Shown here: one piece after another, positions 18,993 to 27,657 of the stretch
How positions within the stretch are numbered: position 1 is the stretch's first letter
Layout of the letters: every line of letters starts with the position of its first letter
Assembly (NCBI GenBank): GCA_946629885.1
Contig: CAMOYI010000006.1
Coordinates: 1-44,363 of the forward strand
Length of the DNA: 44,363 bases
From: an uncultured Mycoplasmatota bacterium
Lineage (GTDB): Bacteria > Bacillota_I > Bacilli_A > RF39 > UBA660
Direction of reading: 5' to 3'
The notes under the pieces: model-generated
Database searches by the model: none
Told to the model about the DNA's origin: nothing
What the model saw: the letters and a program-made list of their open reading frames with translations, nothing else
Translations under genes and position numbers: made by a program

Positions 18993-19961
18993 ATGGAAGA
19001 AATTATTGAATTATCAAATATACTTACAAGATTTACAGGAGTGGTCATGTACTGTAGTTATGCTAGAGAAACCAATAATGCGTATTTACTTAGTCTAATA
19101 GATGGATTTAAAGACTTTAGCAAAATTGTAAATCCAGAACAACTAAAAAATAATTTCATGGAAGAAATAGGTAAAATTCACGAATTGGGATTCGACTTAT
19201 TTACAAGACTAGAGAGAATCTATAGACTTTATGGCATCACTACATTTGATGGTTGTGTCGAAAGAATACTTGAGATATGGAGTAATAATCATATAAACAA
19301 TCCAGAATTAATTAAAAACACGTTACTCAATCTTTCGGACATGTACAATTCTTACCCTGGTACGAGATCAGAAATTCGAAAATTTGCTACTAAATCTTTA
19401 GAACAACTATATGTCGATATGTTTTACGATGGTATGCTTGATCCAATGGCTAGTATTGGCACTTCTCATGAACCACTATATGCGTTATTACCAGTTGATG
19501 AAAAATTCTTTGATATAAACTTACAAATAATAGCAGATAGACGGATCGATTGGAGTATTTATAGCAATGGCATACATGTATTAGATAGATTATGCCAAGA
19601 TTATGAATCTGCCTGTGCTAATAAAAACGAAAAATTAGCAGCCTATTATCACGATGCCATAATGGCTGCCATAAGGGGCTCTTGTAGTTTATTTAGTAAT
19701 AAATTTTATACACCTGGTGATTTTAAGCCTATAATAATTCGCCCTCCACTATACTTTAGACTATTTGGACAGAACAAATTCTACAGTCATAATCTCGATG
19801 AGAAATTAAAAGAAGAGATTAGGGATTACCTACTAACTGACGAAGGCTTTAATAACCAATGTAATAACGAATTAGGATTATATAAGGATACAAGTGAACA
19901 ATCAGATGTAGAGATAGCCAAAATAGAGGAATTGAGAGCTAAAAGAAAGGAATTCATATAA
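18993..19961 (+). CDS. Hypothetical protein (322 aa)
   Basis: Long ORF with upstream TATAAT and GGTGA RBS; no family recognised. Confidence 0.75.
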   Translation: MEEIIELSNILTRFTGVVMYCSYARETNNAYLLSLIDGFKDFSKIVNPEQLKNNFMEEIGKIHELGFDLFTRLERIYRLYGITTFDGCVERILEIWSNNHINNPELIKNTLLNLSDMYNSYPGTRSEIRKFATKSLEQLYVDMFYDGMLDPMASIGTSHEPLYALLPVDEKFFDINLQIIADRRIDWSIYSNGIHVLDRLCQDYESACANKNEKLAAYYHDAIMAAIRGSCSLFSNKFYTPGDFKPIIIRPPLYFRLFGQNKFYSHNLDEKLKEEIRDYLLTDEGFNNQCNNELGLYKDTSEQSDVEIAKIEELRAKRKEFI

Positions 19962-20020
19962 TATTAAAAATATTGATACAAATGCGATAAAAAATGGTAT
20001 AATTAAATGGAGTTGATTAT

Positions 20021-21361
20021 ATGAAAAAAATATTATTATTTCTAATTTCGTTTTTACTAGTTACTAATGTCTTTGCAATACCAGTAAAGAATACTATACA
20101 AGATGAAGTTCAGTCTTCGGTTGTTGCCCCTAACGAAACTAGTACAATATTGGGTGAAGAATCTGAACAGAGTGATTCGAGTGACACTGTAACGATAACT
20201 AAATATGAAAACGATTTTTCATCTAACTGTATTGATTTTTCACCAGCTATGAGGGTAATAGGAGTAATTATATTAATACTGAAGATTTCAATTCCTATTA
20301 TAATTATTGTCATGTCATCTATTAATATATACAATACCATTACAAGTGACAAACCTAATGATTATAGTAGTGTTGCAAAAAAAGCTGGCATGTCTATCTT
20401 AGGTGGAGTATTAATATTTTTGTCATCAAATATCATAGATGTAGTTTTCTTAACTGTGACAAATATAATAGGCGTAGAAAAGGAAAATTTAGATATTAAT
20501 TATTGTAGAGAATGTATTTTCCATCCATTAAGTGAAGAATGCGAAAGAAATATTGAACTAAGTGATAATAGAAAATATGGCGAAATCATAGAATTGATCA
20601 CGTCTAGTACCACAACTACTAATGAAGAACAGAGTAGCAAAACCACTTCGACAAAGAATAGTGGAGGTGGCGGAGGTGGAGGCGGCAATAAAAACGTTAA
20701 ATATTCGCCATATAAAAACAGATTATTGCCAAATAGACCTTTTTCAAGTGGAGATTACGGTCTTTGGATAGCGCATCAAAAGAACACTAAAGCTGCCATT
20801 CAGGATGCTTTATCAAAAGGATTTTATGGAATAGAAGTAGATGTTTCAGATATGAACGGACAACTTATTTTGCATCATTCGGGAGTACCAGATGATGGTA
20901 CAACACTAGAAGACTTCCTTAAGATAGCAAAAGAAAATAATATATTAGCAGTACTGGATTTAAAGGTTATAAATAAAAAATATTCTGAAATAGTATCGCT
21001 CGTTAAAAAGCATTATTCCATGGACTCAGTCGTATTTATGGCCATGGAAAAAGATAAACTTGAAGGAATATATAATGTGGATAATACAGCTAGATTGTGG
21101 TACTGTAGAGGAACTGCCGAAACCGGAGCTTACAGCAGATTTGAAAGAGAAAATGTTACAGATGACTTTGCTAGCAAGTTAGAAGGTATTTCGACATTAG
21201 CAAAACTAATAGATAAAGACTTAGTCGACTGGGCTCATGAAAAAGGACTTACTGTTGAAATATTCTCATATATAGACATATTATACTCTGACTATTCTAC
21301 TAGCACTCTTAGGGAATGGGGAGTAGAATATTTCTCAGCAAATGAAATAGATGAAAAATAA
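20021..21361 (+). CDS. Fusion protein: signal peptide + VirB2/TrbC-like two-TM hairpin + Ser/Thr/Gly linker + GDPD-like domain
   Basis: MKKILLFLISFLLVTNVFA; hairpin AMRVIGVIILILKISIPIIIIVMSSINIYNTI...SILGGVLIFLSSNIIDVVFLTVTNIIG flanked by Cys; SGGGGGGGGNK; GDPD-like LWIAHQKNTKAAIQDALSKGFYGIEVDVSDMNGQLILHHSG. Confidence 0.72.
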   Translation: MKKILLFLISFLLVTNVFAIPVKNTIQDEVQSSVVAPNETSTILGEESEQSDSSDTVTITKYENDFSSNCIDFSPAMRVIGVIILILKISIPIIIIVMSSINIYNTITSDKPNDYSSVAKKAGMSILGGVLIFLSSNIIDVVFLTVTNIIGVEKENLDINYCRECIFHPLSEECERNIELSDNRKYGEIIELITSSTTTTNEEQSSKTTSTKNSGGGGGGGGNKNVKYSPYKNRLLPNRPFSSGDYGLWIAHQKNTKAAIQDALSKGFYGIEVDVSDMNGQLILHHSGVPDDGTTLEDFLKIAKENNILAVLDLKVINKKYSEIVSLVKKHYSMDSVVFMAMEKDKLEGIYNVDNTARLWYCRGTAETGAYSRFERENVTDDFASKLEGISTLAKLIDKDLVDWAHEKGLTVEIFSYIDILYSDYSTSTLREWGVEYFSANEIDEK

Positions 21362-21391
21362 TAGGTATAAAATATTGGAGGGAGAAAGAAT

Positions 21392-22654
21392 ATGAAAATA
21401 CCATTTAAAAGTGGCAACATACTATTGCCAAAACAGACAGATATGACGAAATGGAGCGTAGTAGCTTGCGATCAATATACGAGTGAACCAGAATATTGGA
21501 AGAGCGTTGAAGAAATTGTTGGAGATGCTCCAAGTACATTAAAATTGACATTACCAGAAATATATTTGGAAGGTTCTGATGTGGATGAAAGAATCAAAAA
21601 TATTAACAATAATATGGAAGAATTGTTAAAGGAAGATTTCTTTCAAGAATATACTAACTCTATGTTCTATATAAGAAGAACTCAAGCAGATGGAAAAGTT
21701 AGAGAAGGACTTATTGGTGTAGTAGATTTAGAGGATTACTCTTATGAAATTGGTTCTCAAACAATGATTAGAGCTACAGAGAAAACTGTAATCGAAAGAA
21801 TTCCACCAAGGGTAAAGATAAGAGAAAATGCTCCTATCGAATTTCCACATATAATGATTTTAATCGATGATGAAAAGAAAGATATCATTGAATCATTACC
21901 TAGCACATTAACAGAAGAAGATGTTGTTTACGACTTTGATTTAATGAAAAACGGAGGACATATTAAAGGCTATAAACTAAGTGACAGTACGATTGAGAGT
22001 GTCAACGAAAAACTAGAAGCCCTTGCAGATCAGGAATATTTTAATAATAAATATGGTGTGGAAAATAAGGGCGTATTGCTATTTGCAATGGGAGACGGAA
22101 ATCACTCTTTAGCAACTGCAAAAGCATGTTATGAGGCACTAAAGAAAAATATGAGCGAAGAAGAGTATCTTGCTCATCCAGCAAGATATGCACTTGTTGA
22201 ATTAGTAAACCTACATAGTCCTGCACTAGAGTTTGAAGCTATTCACAGAGTTGTCTTCGATACCAATCCTACCGAACTAATTTCTGAATTAAAGAAATAC
22301 TATAATATAAATAGTGATGGAAATGGACAAGAGTTTGTACTAGTGACTCAATCAGGTGAGGAAAAGCTCTATATTTCTAATCCAAAATCAAATATTTCTG
22401 TTGGATCAATTCAAATGTTCCTAGATGAATATCTAAAAAATCATGCTGGCAAAATAGACTATATACATGGCGAGGATGTCACTAGGGATCTTACAAAGAG
22501 CAACCCAAGTAATGTAGGATTTATCTTCAACGCAATGAAAAAGGAAGAATTATTTAAAACAGTTATTTTGGACGGAGCATTGCCAAGAAAGACGTTCTCT
22601 ATGGGACACAGTTATGATAAGAGATATTACTTAGAAGGAAGAAAGATAAAATAA
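21392..22654 (+). CDS. DUF1015 family protein
   Basis: WSVVACDQYTSEPEYWKSVE, RTQADGKVREGLIGVVDLEDY, FAMGDGNHSLATAKACYE, NPSNVGFIFNAMKKEE. Confidence 0.85.
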   Translation: MKIPFKSGNILLPKQTDMTKWSVVACDQYTSEPEYWKSVEEIVGDAPSTLKLTLPEIYLEGSDVDERIKNINNNMEELLKEDFFQEYTNSMFYIRRTQADGKVREGLIGVVDLEDYSYEIGSQTMIRATEKTVIERIPPRVKIRENAPIEFPHIMILIDDEKKDIIESLPSTLTEEDVVYDFDLMKNGGHIKGYKLSDSTIESVNEKLEALADQEYFNNKYGVENKGVLLFAMGDGNHSLATAKACYEALKKNMSEEEYLAHPARYALVELVNLHSPALEFEAIHRVVFDTNPTELISELKKYYNINSDGNGQEFVLVTQSGEEKLYISNPKSNISVGSIQMFLDEYLKNHAGKIDYIHGEDVTRDLTKSNPSNVGFIFNAMKKEELFKTVILDGALPRKTFSMGHSYDKRYYLEGRKIK

Positions 22655-22655
22655 A

Positions 22656-22972
22656 AAACATCTAAAGAGGTTTTTGACGAACATCTATCTAATTCGTATG
22701 CTTGTGCGTCAAAGATAGTTGGAAACTATATAGAGTGGTTAAGAAGCCAAGATTTTTATAAAGATACAACTATAATTATCATGGGAGATCATACGATAAA
22801 TAAGGATTACAATAGAGTAAATAGAAAATTAGCAAAGGACGAAATATTAGAATTCTGTAAAAGAATAAGTTATAACTTTTTTTCACAAAATTATACAAAA
22901 ATTAATTTTACTACGAATAATCCTGTTTATATTAAAACACTTGAACTTAATGATAAAGACACTTCAATCTGA
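22656..22972 (+). pseudogene. C-terminal remnant of an LTA-synthase/phosphoglycerol transferase-type sulfatase
   Basis: Reading from 22656 (no start): KTSKEVFDEHLSNSYACASKIVGNYIEWLRSQDFYKDTTIIIMGDHTINKDYN...; resembles the NSYxYASxxVxxFIEWLxxQDFYxNTTIVIxGDH segment of LtaS-like enzymes; upstream catalytic part absent. Confidence 0.65.
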
Positions 22973-22979
22973 AGTGTCT
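22957..22979. terminator. Hairpin between convergent genes
   Basis: GACACTTCA-ATC-TGAAGTGTC perfect 9-bp stem; weak T-runs. Confidence 0.5.
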
Positions 22980-23964
22980 ATTTATTATAGAAGTTATTTA
23001 CTAAATCTTCATATGGAACATATTCTTTAATCTCACCAGAATTAATTATGATATCCTCAAGATTTTTAAAAAGTTTTTCCTCGATATATGGATTATCTAG
23101 CCAACTGTCAGCTTGTTTATATCTTTCTACAATATCGGTTAAATCGTTAATAGATGTATCAGGAAATTGATCTATTATGATCTCAGAAATTGTTTTAGAA
23201 TCGTTTTCTTTGACAAACTCAAGTCCTCTTGCAATTGCTTTTGTGAAACCTTCAATTATATCTTTATTTTTTTCTATGTAACTCTTTTTTGCGTTAAACG
23301 CAGTATATGGCATCTCACCAGACTTTTCTCCGATAGATGCAACTATGTGACCCAACCCCATTTTTTCTAACTTAGTAGCATTTGGTTCAAATAGGTTTAC
23401 ATAGTCTCCAGTGCCGGAAATAAATGCACTTGTAAGTGAAGCAAAGTCTACAGATGTATTTATTTTTACATCACTTTTAGAAATACTCGTATTTTTTAAT
23501 GCATTTTCAAAATTTAATTCTGGCATTCCACCAATTCTACCAGCTAGTACTTCGCTTCCTTTTAACATATCCCAATTAAAATTATCAATTTTTTTTCTAC
23601 TTACGATGAATTGACCATCTCTTTTTGTTAAACCTGCAAATGACTGTATATAATCTTTTGTCTTACCATTATAGACATAGATTGTAGCTTCTGGCCCACA
23701 AAATCCAATATCAATATCTCCGCTTAAAACAGCGGCTGCAACATTGTTCGCACCACTTATTAATACGATTTCAACGTCTAAACCCTCTTTTTCAAAATAT
23801 TTAAGTTCTTTAGAAACATATAGTGGAGCATAAAAAGCGCTGTGTGTTACTTCACCAAGAGTAATTTTCTTTAAATTACTTTTTGTCTTATTATTGCTGC
23901 AACCAGAGAATAAAATGCATGAACAAATTATCAAAAATATAAAAACATATAATATTTTTTTCAT
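22978..23964 (-). CDS. ABC transporter substrate-binding lipoprotein, SsuA/THI5-like (NMT1 family)
   Basis: Lipobox FSGCSNN; ITLGEVTHSAFYAPLYVSKELKYFEKEGLDVEIVLISGANNVAAAVLSGDIDIGFCGPEA. Confidence 0.87.
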   Translation of the reverse strand: MKKILYVFIFLIICSCILFSGCSNNKTKSNLKKITLGEVTHSAFYAPLYVSKELKYFEKEGLDVEIVLISGANNVAAAVLSGDIDIGFCGPEATIYVYNGKTKDYIQSFAGLTKRDGQFIVSRKKIDNFNWDMLKGSEVLAGRIGGMPELNFENALKNTSISKSDVKINTSVDFASLTSAFISGTGDYVNLFEPNATKLEKMGLGHIVASIGEKSGEMPYTAFNAKKSYIEKNKDIIEGFTKAIARGLEFVKENDSKTISEIIIDQFPDTSINDLTDIVERYKQADSWLDNPYIEEKLFKNLEDIIINSGEIKEYVPYEDLVNNFYNK

Positions 23965-24081
23965 TTAACCACCTTACAGCGTATTTTATGTATTTTAGAA
24001 ACAAGTGTTACTGCGATATAACTATTTACAATTAAAAAATGTTTTGTTAAAATATATCTAGAATAGTAGGGAGATGCTAGT

Positions 24082-25287
24082 ATGGAAAGATTTGAAATGA
24101 TAGGCGATAGTAAACTAATCGAATTCAAAAGCTTTTTAAATAAAACTAAAGAATCGATTGGCAGTTTAATCGATGATATAAAGGAACATATCTCATCTTA
24201 TGAGACAAGTATTAAAGAAACAGAAGGAGAAATTAAAGAAGCAGAAAACTCTTCTCGCACATGTGAACAAGAAATTTCGAGATTACAGGAGCAGATAAGA
24301 GGATTAAAGAAATCTATCGATAATGTTGAAAAAACATATAAAAAGATGGTAGATGCATATTCTTCTACTAGTGAAGGCAGCACCAAAGACATTTATAGTG
24401 ATATCATCGAGAATGCAAGGGAAAACTGTGAAAGAGACGTTGAGAAGAACAATGCAGAGATAGACAGCATTAATGAAAACATTTATGGAATTAAAAACAA
24501 CATAAGGGAATTCAATTCTACAATTGACAGATTGAATAGAGATCTTGAAGATTATCAAAAAGAACTAGAAAAGTACAATAGATCTTTACAATATATGCAA
24601 AAAGTATATGATGGTGTAATTGAAGATCTAAATGATATTGAGTCTGGAAAAAATTCGAGATCAAAGACTATAGAGAGGACTATAGAACCTATTGTAATCG
24701 ATGAAAAACCTGTTGTAAATGAACCTGATGACGACAGTGATGAAACGAACAAGGCAAGTGAAGAGTTACAGAGAATTTATGATCTTACGGGTTATAAACC
24801 AGAAAAAGACAAACAGGAAGAGGAAGTTAAAGATGAAGTTTCAGAAGAATCTAAGGAGGAAACTGAACCAGTGTACAGTGGAAATCTTGAGAATCTTTTC
24901 TTAAATTCGGGAGTTGAAGATTTAAAGATTGAGACTACACCAACATCACCAAATGAAGAATATAACGATAATAAACTTTCAGAATGGGAAGAAATGTTAA
25001 ACGAAAAAACAATAACATTCGATGAGCCAGTTAAAGCTCCAAGTGAAATAGATACTGTAAATCAATTGCTCAAACCTTATGGAACAACTTATGAAACATT
25101 ATTAGGATTAATGGATGATAGAATCGAATACAAGGATGGAACAATTCTTCCAGTTACAATTGGAGTTGAAGACATTGTAAAAGCAGTAAACCAAATCGAT
25201 ACAATAGATCTAAAGTCGATGAAGATAGTAGGTCCTAACACAACTATACTTAAAAAGATAAAGAAGATAAAAGAAGGAGTAATGTAG
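24082..25287 (+). CDS. Coiled-coil protein of unknown function
   Basis: N-terminal ~200 aa heptad-rich, acidic linker, globular C-terminus. Confidence 0.75.
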   Translation: MERFEMIGDSKLIEFKSFLNKTKESIGSLIDDIKEHISSYETSIKETEGEIKEAENSSRTCEQEISRLQEQIRGLKKSIDNVEKTYKKMVDAYSSTSEGSTKDIYSDIIENARENCERDVEKNNAEIDSINENIYGIKNNIREFNSTIDRLNRDLEDYQKELEKYNRSLQYMQKVYDGVIEDLNDIESGKNSRSKTIERTIEPIVIDEKPVVNEPDDDSDETNKASEELQRIYDLTGYKPEKDKQEEEVKDEVSEESKEETEPVYSGNLENLFLNSGVEDLKIETTPTSPNEEYNDNKLSEWEEMLNEKTITFDEPVKAPSEIDTVNQLLKPYGTTYETLLGLMDDRIEYKDGTILPVTIGVEDIVKAVNQIDTIDLKSMKIVGPNTTILKKIKKIKEGVM

Positions 25288-25288
25288 T

Positions 25289-25597
25289 ATGGGATTCTTA
25301 TATAAGTTTGGATTTACAGATGAAGAAATTAATTCTTTAAAGGAAACTTTGAGCAAGGATATGTACAGTGAGATGGCTTTCTTAAATAAAATAGTTAGTG
25401 AAAATTTGGATTACCTAAAATCGTTCGGAGTTACTAACTATAGTCAAGTGTTTGTAAAGTATCCAGAAATATTTATGAGAGATCCGGAATCATTTAAAAA
25501 TGTGCTTGGCAAGTTTGATAAGGCAGATTTAATAGATAAAGTACTCAAAAATCCAGCGGTTATAAAAAAGATGGTCGATTATGTAGACAATAATTAA
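25289..25597 (+). CDS. Small helical protein (102 aa), possible mTERF-like repeats
   Basis: Starts 1 nt after the previous stop; LKSFGVTNYSQVFVKYPEIFMRDPESFKNVL repeat-like pattern. Confidence 0.65.
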   Translation: MGFLYKFGFTDEEINSLKETLSKDMYSEMAFLNKIVSENLDYLKSFGVTNYSQVFVKYPEIFMRDPESFKNVLGKFDKADLIDKVLKNPAVIKKMVDYVDNN

Positions 25598-25616
25598 AGC
25601 CTTAGGGCTTTTTTAT
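25596..25616 (+). terminator. Intrinsic terminator
   Basis: AAAGCC-TTAG-GGCTTT + T-run. Confidence 0.75.
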
Positions 25617-25660
25617 TTTATATAAAAATGATATAATAATAGAGAATAGGGTGGTACGCC

Positions 25661-27649
25661 ATGAGAAAATTGTTAATTCTATTAATAGTTCTTTTATCAT
25701 TTGTCATTAATATTAATGTATGGGCCGCAAACAAATATACGCATGGCGTAATCAAAGGAACTACAAACGTTTATAGTGATGCAAATTTTTCTAAGAGATT
25801 GTATAACGACACGGGCAATGCTATAACACTTTATAATGCCGATGTGGTCGAAGTTTTAGATGAAGATACAAAGTATTACAAAGTTTATTTTATTTATTCT
25901 GGTTTCTTTTATACTGGTTATATTGCTAAGAATAATGTATTAAAGACTGAATATGAAATTGATGATAACTATATTAATGAATTAGTATCAAAAGGTTTTC
26001 CGATGGATTATGCAAAAAAATTGGCAATTCTTCATGCAATACATCCAAATTGGACGTTTGTACCTTCCATGACCGGAAAAGTAAATGGAGGCATGGACTT
26101 TAATACTGCCGTAAGCAAAGAAGCCGAAGTCGTCTCTAGAAACTTAATAGACAGCGCTAACACATCTCTTAGATCGACAGAAGATGGTGCTTATATCAAT
26201 GGGCAGTGGATAGGTTTGAGTGGATCGAGATGGTTTGCTGCAAGTAGACAAACTATTGCGTTCTTTTTAGACCCAAGAAATTTTATGGATGAGTCTCACA
26301 TGTTCATGTTTGAAAACTTGGGATATAATCCTACGACACAAACTCGAGAAGTTATAGAAAAAATAATTGGTTCTAGCTTTATGAAGGATCCATTTGAATG
26401 TATTAGTACATCTAATATATGTTCTATTGGAACTCATTACTATGTCGATTCCTTTTTACAAGCAGGTGTCGATAAAAGTGTGAGTCCTGTCCATCTAGCA
26501 ACTAGAGTAATTCAAGAGCAAGGCTCAAAAGGATCGATCTTATCATTAGGTAAGGGATATAAAGATCAATACGTTGGTTACTATAACTTTTATAATATAG
26601 GAGCAAGTGGAAAAACTGATGAAGAAGTAATTACTAATGGTTTGACTTATGCTTACAATCGAAACTGGAATAATCAACATGCTTCTATTTATGACGGTTC
26701 AAGTACTATTGCTTCTAATTACATAAAGTTAGGTCAAAGTACTCTATATTATCAAAAATTTAATACAATACTATTGAATTTTTCGCATCAATACCAACAA
26801 AATGTGAAAGCTCCATATTCCGAAGGCTTTAACACGTATACTAGTTACTACAAGTCTTATGATTCACAAGAGGAATGGAATAACGCAATATACGAATTTT
26901 TAATTCCAGTATACTCAAATATGCCTGTAAGTACTACACTAGATGTATCAGGAAACGATGATTCAACGTTGCGAATGTTAAATATATCAGAATGCAAACT
27001 AAATCCGTCATTTCAATCCAGTGCAAGAGAGTACGATTGTTACTTAAAGAAAGATGTGACTGAAGTCGAGGTAGAGGCGATAGCGACTAATAGCCTTGCA
27101 ACTGTCGATGATATATCAAAAGTTACTTTAGAAAGTGATGAAACAAGGGTAGAAATAAACGTTACTGCTGCCAGTGGTAGCAAGTCGACATATGTTGTAA
27201 ATATACATAGAATTGACACAGATGGCTATTCTCCAAATGAAATAGTCAATGGAATTGGGTATAAAATAAACGGCAACTATATTACAAATATATCACAGGG
27301 TACAGACTTATCAAATATAGTAAATAGTGTCCAAAATAAATACCATTTTGCTTCTATTAATATTCTTAATGGAGCATCTGGAAAAGTAAAGACAGGTTAT
27401 AAATTAACTATTACCAACGCCGGCACTACAGGTACATATGGTTTAGTATTATTTGGTGATACGTCAGGCGATGGAGAAATAGACATACGAGACTTGTTAA
27501 TAATTCAAAAACACCTAGTAAAAGCTAATACTCTTAAAGATGAATATGAGGTAAGCGCCGATGTTAATCACGACGGAATTATAGATATAAGAGATTTGCT
27601 ATTAGAACAAAAACACTTATTGGGACAATATACTATTTCCCAAGGATAG
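25661..27649 (+). CDS. Secreted SH3/glucosaminidase-like peptidoglycan hydrolase with cadherin-like domain and C-terminal type-I dockerin
   Basis: Signal peptide; SH3-like TNVYSDANFSKRLY; HAIHPNWTFVPSMTG...MDFNTAVSKEA; cadherin-like LRMLNISECKLNPSF..REYDCYL; dockerin loops GDTSGDGEIDIRDLLIIQKHL and ADVNHDGIIDIRDLLLEQKHL. Confidence 0.85.
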   Translation: MRKLLILLIVLLSFVININVWAANKYTHGVIKGTTNVYSDANFSKRLYNDTGNAITLYNADVVEVLDEDTKYYKVYFIYSGFFYTGYIAKNNVLKTEYEIDDNYINELVSKGFPMDYAKKLAILHAIHPNWTFVPSMTGKVNGGMDFNTAVSKEAEVVSRNLIDSANTSLRSTEDGAYINGQWIGLSGSRWFAASRQTIAFFLDPRNFMDESHMFMFENLGYNPTTQTREVIEKIIGSSFMKDPFECISTSNICSIGTHYYVDSFLQAGVDKSVSPVHLATRVIQEQGSKGSILSLGKGYKDQYVGYYNFYNIGASGKTDEEVITNGLTYAYNRNWNNQHASIYDGSSTIASNYIKLGQSTLYYQKFNTILLNFSHQYQQNVKAPYSEGFNTYTSYYKSYDSQEEWNNAIYEFLIPVYSNMPVSTTLDVSGNDDSTLRMLNISECKLNPSFQSSAREYDCYLKKDVTEVEVEAIATNSLATVDDISKVTLESDETRVEINVTAASGSKSTYVVNIHRIDTDGYSPNEIVNGIGYKINGNYITNISQGTDLSNIVNSVQNKYHFASINILNGASGKVKTGYKLTITNAGTTGTYGLVLFGDTSGDGEIDIRDLLIIQKHLVKANTLKDEYEVSADVNHDGIIDIRDLLLEQKHLLGQYTISQG

Positions 27650-27657
27650 GAGGAAAA

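Noticed and set aside
18845-19048. Minus-strand ORF 67 aa with WWNRADSNRCP
   Set aside because: Antisense of the tmRNA 3' end, a common false translation of tRNA-like sequence.
20650-20690. GGTGGCGGAGGTGGAGGCGGC tract as a slippage or phase-variable repeat
   Set aside because: Mixed Gly codons rather than a homopolymer or perfect tandem repeat; more likely a flexible linker.
22781-22972. 63-aa ORF as an independent gene
   Set aside because: Same frame as the upstream sulfatase-like fragment starting near 22656; better explained as part of a pseudogene.
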